Assembly: GCA_000799755.1 (NCBI GenBank)
Contig: JUHI01000009.1
Coordinates: forward strand, 62,001-126,000
Length of the DNA stretch: 64,000 nucleotides
Source: Martinezella tropici
Lineage (GTDB): Bacteria; Pseudomonadota; Alphaproteobacteria; Rhizobiales; Rhizobiaceae
Direction of reading: 5' to 3'
Part shown: positions 10,925 to 18,697 of the stretch, piece by piece
How the letters are laid out: every line of letters begins with the position of its first letter
Position numbering within the stretch: the stretch's first letter is position 1
Translations under genes and position numbers: made by a program
The notes under the pieces: generated by a model
What the model was told of the DNA's origin: nothing
Seen by the model: only the letters and a program-made list of their open reading frames with translations
Database searches by the model: none

Positions 10925-11995
10925 TCATATCGGAATGGTCTGTTCGCCGGGTGGGACTTCCTGTTGTTCGTCCGTGTCGCCGTCGTAGCCGAGATGCTTT
11001 GCCTTACGGAACCACTCCGTTGCCTTGGCCGCATCCGCCGCAATGCCGTCGCCGTCGCGATACATCATGGCAAGATTATAGGCGGCATCGGCATAGCGAT
11101 GGGCCGCCGCCCTCTCGAACCAATAGACTGCCTGGGGCCCATTCTTGGCGACGCCTTCGCCATCGCGGAACATGACGCCGAGATTGTATTCCGCCTCCAC
11201 ATCGTTTTGTGCGGCGGCTTTCAGGAACCATTTGATGGCCTGAGCATCGTCCTGCTTGATCCCGTCGCCATCGGCATACATGGCGCCGATGTTGAACTGC
11301 GCGCTGGCATCGCCCTGGTCGGCCGCTTTCTTGAACCACGAGAAGGCTGCGGCACCGTCCTTGGCGACACCTTCGCCGTTTCGATACATGATGCCCAGAT
11401 TGTACTGCGCTTCGACCTTTCCCTGCTCGGCCGCCTTGCGATACCAGATGGCGGCCTTGCTCTTGTCTTTTTCGGTGCCGTCGCCCTGATCGTACATGGT
11501 GCCGACATTGAACTCCGCATCCGCATCGCCCTGATCGGCTGCCTTGCTGTACCAGGCGAACGCCTGCTGCTTGTCCTGAGCTACGCCTTCGCCCGTGTCA
11601 TAGACGACGCCGAGATTATATTGCGCGTTGAGGTATCCCTGTGCCGCAGCCTTCTTGTACCAGAGAATGGCCTGGCTCTTGTCGGCTGCGATGCCTTCGC
11701 CCTGATCGTACATCGTGCCGACATTGAATTGGGCTTCGGCGCTGCCCTGATCGGCCGCCTTCTTGTACCAGTCAAGGGCAAGGGTAAGGTTCTTCTCGAC
11801 GCCGTTGCCGTCCTCATACATCTGTCCGAGTTTCAACTGCGCGGCGACGTTGCCCTTGTTCGCAAGGGGGCGCCAGTAGTCCATGCCCGATTTGATGTCA
11901 CCTCGATCGTAGCCGTTTCGTCCGATATCGGCCTGAGCAGCTCCTATGGACGCCACCGCGAAGAGCAAACCCGCGGCCCCCTTCTTCCAATTCAC
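10925..11995 (-). CDS. Sel1-repeat protein, exported (8 repeats)
   Basis: A 356-residue protein with an N-terminal signal peptide (KKGAAGLLFAVASIGAAQA) and eight tandem Sel1-like repeats of 36 residues covering residues about 42-335. The repeat core is AQYNLGxMYxxGxGV...A..WYxKAADQG. Sel1 repeats are TPR-like alpha-solenoids that scaffold protein contacts; in rhizobia (ExoR, for example) exported members can regulate envelope signalling. The start is GTG at 11995, because the next ATG would lose the signal peptide. It lies 55 bp from a second Sel1 gene on the same strand. Confidence 0.85.
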   Translation of the reverse strand: MNWKKGAAGLLFAVASIGAAQADIGRNGYDRGDIKSGMDYWRPLANKGNVAAQLKLGQMYEDGNGVEKNLTLALDWYKKAADQGSAEAQFNVGTMYDQGEGIAADKSQAILWYKKAAAQGYLNAQYNLGVVYDTGEGVAQDKQQAFAWYSKAADQGDADAEFNVGTMYDQGDGTEKDKSKAAIWYRKAAEQGKVEAQYNLGIMYRNGEGVAKDGAAAFSWFKKAADQGDASAQFNIGAMYADGDGIKQDDAQAIKWFLKAAAQNDVEAEYNLGVMFRDGEGVAKNGPQAVYWFERAAAHRYADAAYNLAMMYRDGDGIAADAAKATEWFRKAKHLGYDGDTDEQQEVPPGEQTIPI

Positions 11996-12050
11996 GCTCT
12001 ACCCCTCAGTCGAAATCCGTTGAACTAAAATGCCAGACGTCTCGCGACCA

Positions 12051-13658
12051 CTAGGGTACGAGCGCCATCAGCAAATGAAATACTGCCCAGCCCGTCATGC
12101 TGCCGGTATCTTTCCCTCCGGCGGCTCCCTGTCCCAGCGGTCCGAGATCCTTGATCGGGCCGTCGCGGTTGGCTTCCATATAGCCCAGTCCGTGCTGCGC
12201 CTCCGGCAAACCTTTGGCCGCCGCCTTGTTGAACCAGTCGGCAGCCGCCGTAGCGTCCTTCGGCACGCCATAGCCGTTATAATACAGATATCCAAGACCG
12301 TATTCCGCGCGAGCGTCGCCCTGGTCGGCCGCCTTGCGAAAGAGTTCGGCCGCCTGGCCATAGTCCTTGGCGACGCCGGCGCCCTGGTAATAGAGATAGG
12401 CGAGGGCATATTCGCCCTGTGAATTGTTCTGATTGGCCGCCTTGCGGTACCAGCTTGCGGCGACGGCCCTGTCGGCCGTCGTCCCTTGACCGTTCTCGTA
12501 CATGTAGCCGAGGGCATATTGTGCGTCCGCATGACCCTGACCGGCGGCTTTCCCATACCATTCAAGGGCCTTGCCATAATTCGTTGGTACTCCGCGGCCG
12601 CCCGCGTACATATAGGCGAGGGCGTATTGGCCCCGCGCATCGCCTTGTTCGGCAGCCTTGCGGTACCATCGCACGGCGCTATCGTCATCGACCTTCACGC
12701 CCCGGCCGTTGGCATAGAGATAGCCGATCGCATATTGCGCGTCGGGGCGGCCCTGATCGGCAGCCTTGCGATACCATTGAAGCGCCTGTCTGTAATCGCG
12801 ATCGACGCCTATTCCATTGGCGAGGCTGTAGCCAACCGCGTATTGTGCGTCGGCACGTCCCTTTCCGGCTGCTTTCATGTACCAGGAATAGGCCTCGGCA
12901 TCGCTCTGCCCGACACCCCTGCCATTGGCATAGGCGTAGCCGACTGCATAGAGGCCTTGCGCATTTCCTTGATCGCCGGATTTCCTATACCAGGCGACCG
13001 CCTGTTCCTGGTCTTCTTCGGTGCCTTGGCCGTTGTCGTACATATAGCCAAGCGCGTATTGCGCGTCGGAGCGGCCCTGGTCGGCCGCCTTGCGATACCA
13101 GCCGAATGCAATGGCCTTGTCTTCCTGCACGCCGAGGCCGTTCGCGTACATGTAGCCGAGCGCATATTGCGCCTGCGCCTGTCCCTGGGCGGCGGATTTC
13201 TGATACCAGGCGACGGCGCCTTGGTTATCGACATCCGTGCCCCGGCCGTTGGCGTAGGAATAACCGATGGCATATTGCGCATCGGCATTGCCGCCTTGTG
13301 CGCCTCTCAGATACCAATCGTTTGCCTGTTTCAGATCGGCATCGACACCACGGCCGCTGGCATACATGTAGGCCAGTGCATACTGCGCCTGCGCGTTGCC
13401 TTGCTCGGCCGCTTTGCGATACCAATCAACGGCCTGCGCATCGTCCTGCTCCACACCCTGGCCGTTGGCATAGCGATAGCCAAGACCATACTGGGCAGCC
13501 GCATTGCCCTGCTTGGCGAATTCCACCCAGTATTTCAGGTCGATGGTGGTGCTGGCCGGCCCCGGTGCAGGGTCTTCGGCATGAGCAAGCGACGGCAACG
13601 AAAGAGCAACGGCCAATACCAATGCATAGCTCTTTGTCTTCAAGGCTTGAGTCCCCAC
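12051..13658 (-). CDS. Sel1-repeat protein, exported (12 repeats plus a degenerate one)
   Basis: About 535 residues. After a signal peptide (SYALVLAVALSLPSLAHA) come twelve 36-residue Sel1-like repeats with core DAQYALGYMYANGxGV...A.xWYRKAADQG, then a degenerate thirteenth (LPEAQHGLGYMEANRDGP) and a hydrophobic C-terminus GWAVFHLLMALVP. It is probably a periplasmic alpha-solenoid. No ATG fits: GTG at 13658 gives a compact signal peptide, while a TTG at 13676 adds six residues. The repeats are closer to each other than to those of the neighbouring Sel1 protein, so the two arrays expanded separately. Confidence 0.82.
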   Translation of the reverse strand: MGTQALKTKSYALVLAVALSLPSLAHAEDPAPGPASTTIDLKYWVEFAKQGNAAAQYGLGYRYANGQGVEQDDAQAVDWYRKAAEQGNAQAQYALAYMYASGRGVDADLKQANDWYLRGAQGGNADAQYAIGYSYANGRGTDVDNQGAVAWYQKSAAQGQAQAQYALGYMYANGLGVQEDKAIAFGWYRKAADQGRSDAQYALGYMYDNGQGTEEDQEQAVAWYRKSGDQGNAQGLYAVGYAYANGRGVGQSDAEAYSWYMKAAGKGRADAQYAVGYSLANGIGVDRDYRQALQWYRKAADQGRPDAQYAIGYLYANGRGVKVDDDSAVRWYRKAAEQGDARGQYALAYMYAGGRGVPTNYGKALEWYGKAAGQGHADAQYALGYMYENGQGTTADRAVAASWYRKAANQNNSQGEYALAYLYYQGAGVAKDYGQAAELFRKAADQGDARAEYGLGYLYYNGYGVPKDATAAADWFNKAAAKGLPEAQHGLGYMEANRDGPIKDLGPLGQGAAGGKDTGSMTGWAVFHLLMALVP

Positions 13659-13761
13659 TTGCGTCTTCGAAGGCAATCGACCCGAACAATATGGCGATGT
13701 CTTGGTCAGGACTGTAGAACATCGAAATGGCAGCCGTTTTACGGCAGAGCGAATGCGATCC

Positions 13762-14358
13762 TTATCCTGGAAGCACGTCGTAGAGCCGGAAGATCCACGT
13801 GATCTGGTAGATCAGCCCGAGAATGACGAAGGCCGCCTGGAAGCGCCTGTTCGCGGTGAGCGCGGCGACAATGCAAAGGATGATATAGACGATATTGCGC
13901 GTCGGATATTCCCAGCCGAGGGAATGAAAATAGGTTTCTCCCTTCAATCGTGTGTCGATGAGGTCGACCGCATAGGTGACGGCAAGCAGGCCGAAGAACC
14001 AGCCGCGGCGGGAGATGAAATATTCCTCGAAACCGCCATAATCCTCGACCGACGGCGGATTGAGCAGCACGCACAGAAAATAGAAGAGGCAGCAGAAGCA
14101 GATGAGAAAGAGATAGACGCCGAAATTGATCTGCGCGACGGATTGCAGCCGGTATTCCCACCACCAGAAATGGATGATGAACAGGAACATCGACAGGACC
14201 CAGCCGATGTGGACCAGGTAAATCCTGTTCTTGCCCGGCGATTGGACGAAACCGGCGAGCCGCGTCAGGAGCTGGGCCAGCGAAAGGCCGATCACCATGC
14301 TCATGACCGTCCTGATATAGACGTAGACTTCCGGGGTGTGTGCGGCGGCGTCGCCCAT
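13762..14358 (-). CDS. Conserved-looking integral membrane protein, unknown
   Basis: 198 residues with five or six hydrophobic helices (VMSMVIGLSLAQLLTRLAGF; WVLSMFLFIIHFWWWEY; YLFLICFCCLFYFLCVLL; WFFGLLAVTYAVDLI; IVYIILCIVAALTA; FVILGLIYQITWIF). I do not recognise the family. MGDAAAHTPEVYVY at 14358 is chosen because it follows the thioesterase stop by four bases, suggesting coupled translation. An upstream in-frame start would sit inside the thioesterase gene. Confidence 0.7.
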   Translation of the reverse strand: MGDAAAHTPEVYVYIRTVMSMVIGLSLAQLLTRLAGFVQSPGKNRIYLVHIGWVLSMFLFIIHFWWWEYRLQSVAQINFGVYLFLICFCCLFYFLCVLLNPPSVEDYGGFEEYFISRRGWFFGLLAVTYAVDLIDTRLKGETYFHSLGWEYPTRNIVYIILCIVAALTANRRFQAAFVILGLIYQITWIFRLYDVLPG

Positions 14359-14362
14359 TGCT

Positions 14363-14752
14363 TCAGCTCTCCGCCGGGACCGGCTTCGGCAAGCCGCTTT
14401 CATCAAGCGCAACCATGATAAAGGTCGCGGCCGTGACCTTCTCCAGGCTGTTGTAACGGGCCCGATGTGCCCAGGCTTCGACGCTCAGGGTAATCGAGGT
14501 GCGGCCGACGCGTTCGATATCGGTGAAGACGCTCAGCGTATCGCCGACCTTGACCGGCAGCTTGAAGGCCATCTCCTTGACCGCCGCCGTGACAACGCGG
14601 CCGCGCGCGCGTTCGGCGGCGCGGATGCCGCTTGCCAAGTCCATCTGCGCCATGACCCAGCCGCCGAAAATATCGCCGGCGGGATTGGCGTCGGCGGGCA
14701 TGGCGAGCGTGCGCAATGTCAGCTCCCCTCGCGGTTTGACACTGTCGTTCAT
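14363..14752 (-). CDS. Acyl-CoA thioesterase, hotdog fold (YciA/BACH type)
   Basis: A 129-residue cytoplasmic enzyme expected to hydrolyse acyl-CoA to free acid and CoA. The active-site segment PADANPAGDIFGGWVMAQMDLA, here split as PADANPAGDIFGG and GWVMAQMDLA, carries the catalytic Asp and the helix-dipole glycines of the YciA group, and the second half has VKVGDTLSVFTDIERVGRTS. Its length is typical of a single hotdog domain. It is first in a two-gene unit with the membrane protein downstream and divergent from the extensin-like gene. Confidence 0.88.
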   Translation of the reverse strand: MNDSVKPRGELTLRTLAMPADANPAGDIFGGWVMAQMDLASGIRAAERARGRVVTAAVKEMAFKLPVKVGDTLSVFTDIERVGRTSITLSVEAWAHRARYNSLEKVTAATFIMVALDESGLPKPVPAES

Positions 14753-14995
14753 TCGTCTGCTCCTGTCTTACGGCCGATTCCGATTGTCAGCCTATGCAAT
14801 CCCGCCGCGATGGAAAAGACATACCGGCGTTTCCGCGCAGGACTCCTGTGAGTTCGATACGTTGCCGAGCATTGCTTCGCAGCCATGCGCGGTCGATCTG
14901 GAGCAGGGGAGCCGCGCCGGTAAGCTTTCGTTCACCCTTCCCATTTAGGCTTTATAAGCGTTACCGACCCGTGGCTGGGGCAGCGGATCAGGATT

Positions 14996-16189
14996 ATGGT
15001 CATTTTACCCATTCTACGGCGGGTCGCCCTGCCTTTGCTGTTGTCGTCAGCGCTGGTGGCCTGCACCGCGGATAGCCTCGTGCCGCCTTCCGGTATCGAC
15101 AATTCCTCGCGTGTCGGCTCGATCAAGCCGCACCGCAGCGTGCCGCAGCGGCAGTTCGCTTACCAAGGGGTGCAGGACCCTGTCGTTTCGGCGTCGAGCA
15201 ATTACAAAAGCGGCGGTCCCGTTCGTTCCGCCGGAACCGGTGAAGCCGTGACGACTTCGGATGTCGAAGTTGGGCTGGCGCAGCAATCGAATGTTCCCTC
15301 GCAGGGAGTGAATATGGACGCCGAGCTTGGCGTTGGGCCGAGCGAAGAAGCGCAATCGGTATCGGTCGTCGGGTTGGCGCAGGAAGAGCAGCAGAATATC
15401 GCGGAGGGTCAGTCCGATGAGCCCGTCGTCGACGGCATCGGCACAGATGCGCCGGTGCAGACCAACCGTTCGGTCGTTCAGCGCCCGGCCGCGCAGGCGG
15501 AACTCAACCAGTCGCGGATACCGCGGCAGCAACCGGGAACGCAGGTTGCGATGCTGCCGCGCATCGAAAATCCGATGCCGCGTCTCGATCAGCAATTCGA
15601 AGCGCCGCAATCGACGCCGGGTATGATGCCGCCCTCGGAGATCGCCTGTCGTCAGGAACTGAAGCGCATGGGCGTCGTCTATGTCGACAAACCGGCGATC
15701 TCGAACGGTCCGGCATGTCAGGTTCCCTATCCGGTCTCGCTCAGCGGTCTTTCGGGCAATATCGCGGTCAGACCCGCCGTCACGTTGAACTGCCAGGTGA
15801 CGCTTGCCTTCGCCAAATGGGTGAAGAACGAGCTGGCGCCGGCGGCGCGCACCCGCTACTGGACCGGCATCGGCACGATCGTACCGCTCGGCGGCTATTC
15901 CTGTCGCCGGATGAACAATAGCCGGCAGCGCTATAATCCGATGTCGGAACATGCGCACGGCAACGCGATCGATGTCGGCACCTTCATTCTGAAGAACGGC
16001 CATGTGATCGACGTGCGGAAGAAGGGCTTGTTCTCCTTCCGGGAGGGGCGACTGCTCAAGGCGGTGCGCAGTGACAGCTGCCGCTATTTCGATACCGTGC
16101 TTGGGCCAGGCAGCAATCCGGAACACTGGAACCATTTCCATTTCGACCTCAGGGACCGCAAGGGCGGGCGGCGCTATTGCAGCCTGTGA
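14996..16189 (+). CDS. Extensin-like C-terminal domain lipoprotein
   Basis: 397 residues. A lipoprotein signal ends at LVAC (Cys23), so the protein should be lipid-anchored on the periplasmic face. Residues about 30-200 are a low-complexity linker rich in Gln, Pro, Ser and Val. The C-terminal about 190 residues are the extensin-like domain, with conserved cysteines and the M15-peptidase-like features SEHAHGNAIDVGTF and NPEHWNHFHFDL, where the His and Asp look like a metal site. This suggests a peptidoglycan-active or -binding role, inferred from the fold relationship. Confidence 0.85.
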   Translation: MVILPILRRVALPLLLSSALVACTADSLVPPSGIDNSSRVGSIKPHRSVPQRQFAYQGVQDPVVSASSNYKSGGPVRSAGTGEAVTTSDVEVGLAQQSNVPSQGVNMDAELGVGPSEEAQSVSVVGLAQEEQQNIAEGQSDEPVVDGIGTDAPVQTNRSVVQRPAAQAELNQSRIPRQQPGTQVAMLPRIENPMPRLDQQFEAPQSTPGMMPPSEIACRQELKRMGVVYVDKPAISNGPACQVPYPVSLSGLSGNIAVRPAVTLNCQVTLAFAKWVKNELAPAARTRYWTGIGTIVPLGGYSCRRMNNSRQRYNPMSEHAHGNAIDVGTFILKNGHVIDVRKKGLFSFREGRLLKAVRSDSCRYFDTVLGPGSNPEHWNHFHFDLRDRKGGRRYCSL

Positions 16190-16295
16190 TTGGCGTTTCG
16201 CCGGGGCAGCATCCACACTTGCCGAACGGGAAAGCTGATTTACCTATTGCCGGAATCGCGGTTAAGTGCGCGGGCCGAGGGCAAGAGAGGGTTGC

Positions 16296-16550
16296 ATGGA
16301 AAACGTACCAAGACGAAAGAGAAGCCTGGGAAGGGCGCTCGTTGCTGCGCTGATTGCCATTGTCATCGTGATCGGCGGCCGCTGGTATGCTTACGTCGCC
16401 TATGCGGACGATCCGTTCGATGAGGTCGGCATAGGTCTCAACTCGATGATGCCCGGACCCATTCGCGACAAGGGCTGCGCAATGCTGAAGGCTCGCTTTG
16501 AGCACAAGACGCTGCCGCCGGCCGGCTGCGGTGTTAACGGCAACTGGTAA
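16296..16550 (+). CDS. Small single-pass membrane-anchored protein, unknown
   Basis: 84 residues: a short basic start (MENVPRRKRSLGR), one hydrophobic helix (ALVAALIAIVIVIGGRWYAYV), then a soluble tail with two cysteines (DKGCAMLKARFEHKTLPPAGCG), probably periplasmic and possibly disulfide-bonded. The ATG at 16296 has GAGAGGGTT just upstream. An in-frame start at 16266 is less likely. I do not recognise the family. Confidence 0.7.
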   Translation: MENVPRRKRSLGRALVAALIAIVIVIGGRWYAYVAYADDPFDEVGIGLNSMMPGPIRDKGCAMLKARFEHKTLPPAGCGVNGNW

Positions 16551-16585
16551 GTTTGGATTTCAAGATCGTAAGTCGGCAAAAGAAA

Positions 16586-16611
16586 AAAGCCGGCTAGTGC
16601 CGGCTTGAGTG
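16586..16611 (-). terminator. Minus-facing intrinsic terminator with no known gene
   Basis: Inverted repeat AAGCCGGC / GCCGGCTT with a short loop. The T-run (six T, then CTTTT) follows the stem only on the minus strand; the plus strand has GAGTGG after it. The gene to the left runs on the plus strand, so this terminator serves no annotated gene. Confidence 0.65.
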
Positions 16612-16936
16612 GCGCATGGCAATGACGGGGGATCTTTGCCTGCTCCAAAAAAGAATTTCATGTTGCAATGATGATGCACGCAATATGAATGCGAGGGCAA
16701 TAAATCGGCGAATACAGCAGGCGCTGACGGTGTCGCCAAGAGGCGTTGGGCGGAGTTGCGACAAACGTTGCTCACCTAAGGAGCTATATGCCCGACGAAG
16801 GTCACGATTTGATGACAGGTTATTTGTCTTAGACGAACGCTGTGTTTCACCACCGTGGGGTGGTAAAAGCTCAAGACCGGCTATATAGCGGGCAAACGCC
16901 GAGATATTCATCACAAAAGCCGGACTTTGCCGTATC
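16612..16936 (-). ncRNA. Possible small RNA ending at the orphan terminator
   Basis: This gene-free stretch ends, on the minus strand, at a strong terminator, and holds short stems such as ACCACC / GGTGGT near 16850-16864 and GGCG / CGCC near 16721-16738. A minus-strand TATATAG sequence near 16881-16887 could be a -10, but no clear -35 is visible. It does not match 6S, tmRNA, SRP or RNase P RNA features that I can recall. A 33-codon minus ORF near the end runs through the terminator and is not credible. Confidence 0.25.
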
Positions 16937-17863
16937 ATGGCTGCGATTATTTCCATCCGCAATCTCACGAAAACATACGCCAACGGATTCCAGGCGCTGA
17001 AAGGTATCGATCTCGATATCGAGCGGGGCGAAATCCTGGCGCTGCTGGGGCCGAACGGGGCCGGCAAGACGACGCTGATTTCCATCGTCTGCGGGATCGC
17101 CAATCCGAGCGGGGGCTCGGTGACGGTCGGCGGCCACGACGTCGTGCGCGATTTTCGCGCCACGCGCAGTCTGATCGGTCTTGTGCCGCAGGAATTGACG
17201 ACGGATCAATTCGAAACAGTCTGGAATACGGTGAGCTTCTCGCGCGGGCTTCACGGCAAGAAACCAAACCCTGAATACATTGAGAAGATACTCCGCGATC
17301 TCTCGCTCTGGGAGAAGAAGGACAACACGCTTCGCCAGCTTTCCGGCGGCATGAAGCGGCGCGTCCTCATCGCAAAGGCACTGTCACATGAGCCAGAGAT
17401 CCTGTTTCTCGATGAGCCGACCGCCGGCGTGGACGTCACGCTGCGCAAGGATATGTGGCATGTGGTCGAGCGCCTGCGCGCCTCCGGCGTCACCATCATC
17501 TTGACGACCCACTACATCGAAGAGGCCGAGGAAGCCGCCGATCGCGTCGGTGTCATCAATGGCGGCGAGTTGCTGCTGGTGGAGGAGAAGAAGGCGCTGA
17601 TGGCCAAGCTCGGCCGCAAGCAGCTCATCCTCGATCTCAGCGAACCGCTGGAAGCCATTCCGCACTGTCTGGATGGCAATGGGCTTTCACTTGGCCCCAA
17701 CGGCGTTACGCTCATCTATGATTTCGATGCCCAGCACGAGCAATCGAGCATTGCGGCACTGCTGTCGAAGCTCGCCGAGCAGGGAATTCACTTCAAGGAT
17801 CTTTCGACGCGCCAGAGCTCGCTCGAGGATATTTTCGTATCGCTGGTAGGGGCAAGCAAATGA
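16937..17863 (+). CDS. ABC-2 exporter, ATP-binding protein
   Basis: 308-residue ATPase with Walker A GPNGAGKTT, signature LSGGMKRRV, Walker B ILFLDEPTAGVD and switch histidine TTHYIEEAE. The C-terminal about 80 residues are the domain typical of the YadG/DrrA group. It pairs with the permease that follows (ATGA overlap at 17860-17863) to form an exporter, substrate unknown. The upstream 386-bp gap presumably carries the promoter, but I see no consensus box. Confidence 0.92.
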   Translation: MAAIISIRNLTKTYANGFQALKGIDLDIERGEILALLGPNGAGKTTLISIVCGIANPSGGSVTVGGHDVVRDFRATRSLIGLVPQELTTDQFETVWNTVSFSRGLHGKKPNPEYIEKILRDLSLWEKKDNTLRQLSGGMKRRVLIAKALSHEPEILFLDEPTAGVDVTLRKDMWHVVERLRASGVTIILTTHYIEEAEEAADRVGVINGGELLLVEEKKALMAKLGRKQLILDLSEPLEAIPHCLDGNGLSLGPNGVTLIYDFDAQHEQSSIAALLSKLAEQGIHFKDLSTRQSSLEDIFVSLVGASK

Positions 17864-18621
17864 ACTTCGAAGCGGTCAAGTCCATCTATTCCTTCGAAAT
17901 GGCCCGCACGCGCCGCACGCTGTTGCAGAGCGTCGTTTCACCGGTCATTTCCACATCGCTCTATTTCATCGTCTTCGGTGCCGCGATCGGATCGCGAATC
18001 AATCTGGTCGAGGGCGTTTCCTATGGAGCCTTCATCACGCCTGGCCTGATCATGCTGACCCTGCTCGGCCAGTGCATCAGCAACGGTTCCTTCGGCATCT
18101 ATTTCCCGAAATTCACCGGTACGATCTACGAGGTGTTGTCAGCGCCCGTCGCCATGACGGAAATCGTTCTCGGCTATGTGGGGGCGGCGGCGACCAAGGG
18201 GATGCTGATCGGCCTGATCATCCTGGCCACGGCAAGCTTCTTCGTCGATATCAGGATCGAGCATCCGTTCATGATGATCCTGTTCTTCGTGCTGACGGCG
18301 ATAACCTTCAGCCTGCTGGGCTTCATGATCGGCATTTGGGCCGGAAATTTCGAGCAGTTGAATCTGATCCCGATGCTGGTCGTGCCGCCGCTCACCTTCC
18401 TCGGCGGCAGCTTCTACTCGATCAACATGCTCCCGCCCTTCTGGCAGACGGTCAGCCATCTCAATCCGGTTCTCTATCTCGTCAGTGGCTTTCGCTGGAG
18501 CTTCTATGGCATCGCCGACGTCAATCCGGTGCTGAGCCTCGCCATGATCACGCTCTTCCTCGTCGTTTGTCTGACCGTCCTCGGATGGATTTTCAAGACG
18601 GGGTATCGGCTGAGAAACTGA
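17860..18621 (+). CDS. ABC-2 exporter, permease
   Basis: 253-residue inner-membrane protein with six hydrophobic segments, starting MNFEAVKSIYSFEMARTRRT. The ABC-2 signature lies near the C-terminal half (VPPLTFLGGSFYSINMLPPF, then NPVLYLVSGFRW), as in YadH and NodJ-like permeases. Translation is coupled to the ATPase by a four-base overlap. NodJ itself is unlikely because no nodI-type neighbour or nod genes occur nearby. Confidence 0.9.
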   Translation: MNFEAVKSIYSFEMARTRRTLLQSVVSPVISTSLYFIVFGAAIGSRINLVEGVSYGAFITPGLIMLTLLGQCISNGSFGIYFPKFTGTIYEVLSAPVAMTEIVLGYVGAAATKGMLIGLIILATASFFVDIRIEHPFMMILFFVLTAITFSLLGFMIGIWAGNFEQLNLIPMLVVPPLTFLGGSFYSINMLPPFWQTVSHLNPVLYLVSGFRWSFYGIADVNPVLSLAMITLFLVVCLTVLGWIFKTGYRLRN

Positions 18622-18697
18622 TGGCGGTGCCTGCTTTGCGGGTCTAAGAACGCTCGCGGCTCTTGTTGCCGTGTGGAAATTGTAAAAAGGCATCCCC

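Noticed and set aside
12486..13802. Long plus-strand ORFs opposite the Sel1 gene
   Set aside because: They mirror the 36-residue repeats of the real gene and lack a ribosome-binding site or any known domain.
16560..16775. A minus-strand ORF ending at 16560
   Set aside because: It runs through the terminator hairpin and T-run, so the coding reading is not credible.
17860..18621. Reading the ABC-2 permease as NodJ (nodulation factor export)
   Set aside because: The fold is similar, but no nodI-type or other nodulation genes lie nearby and the neighbours are housekeeping genes.
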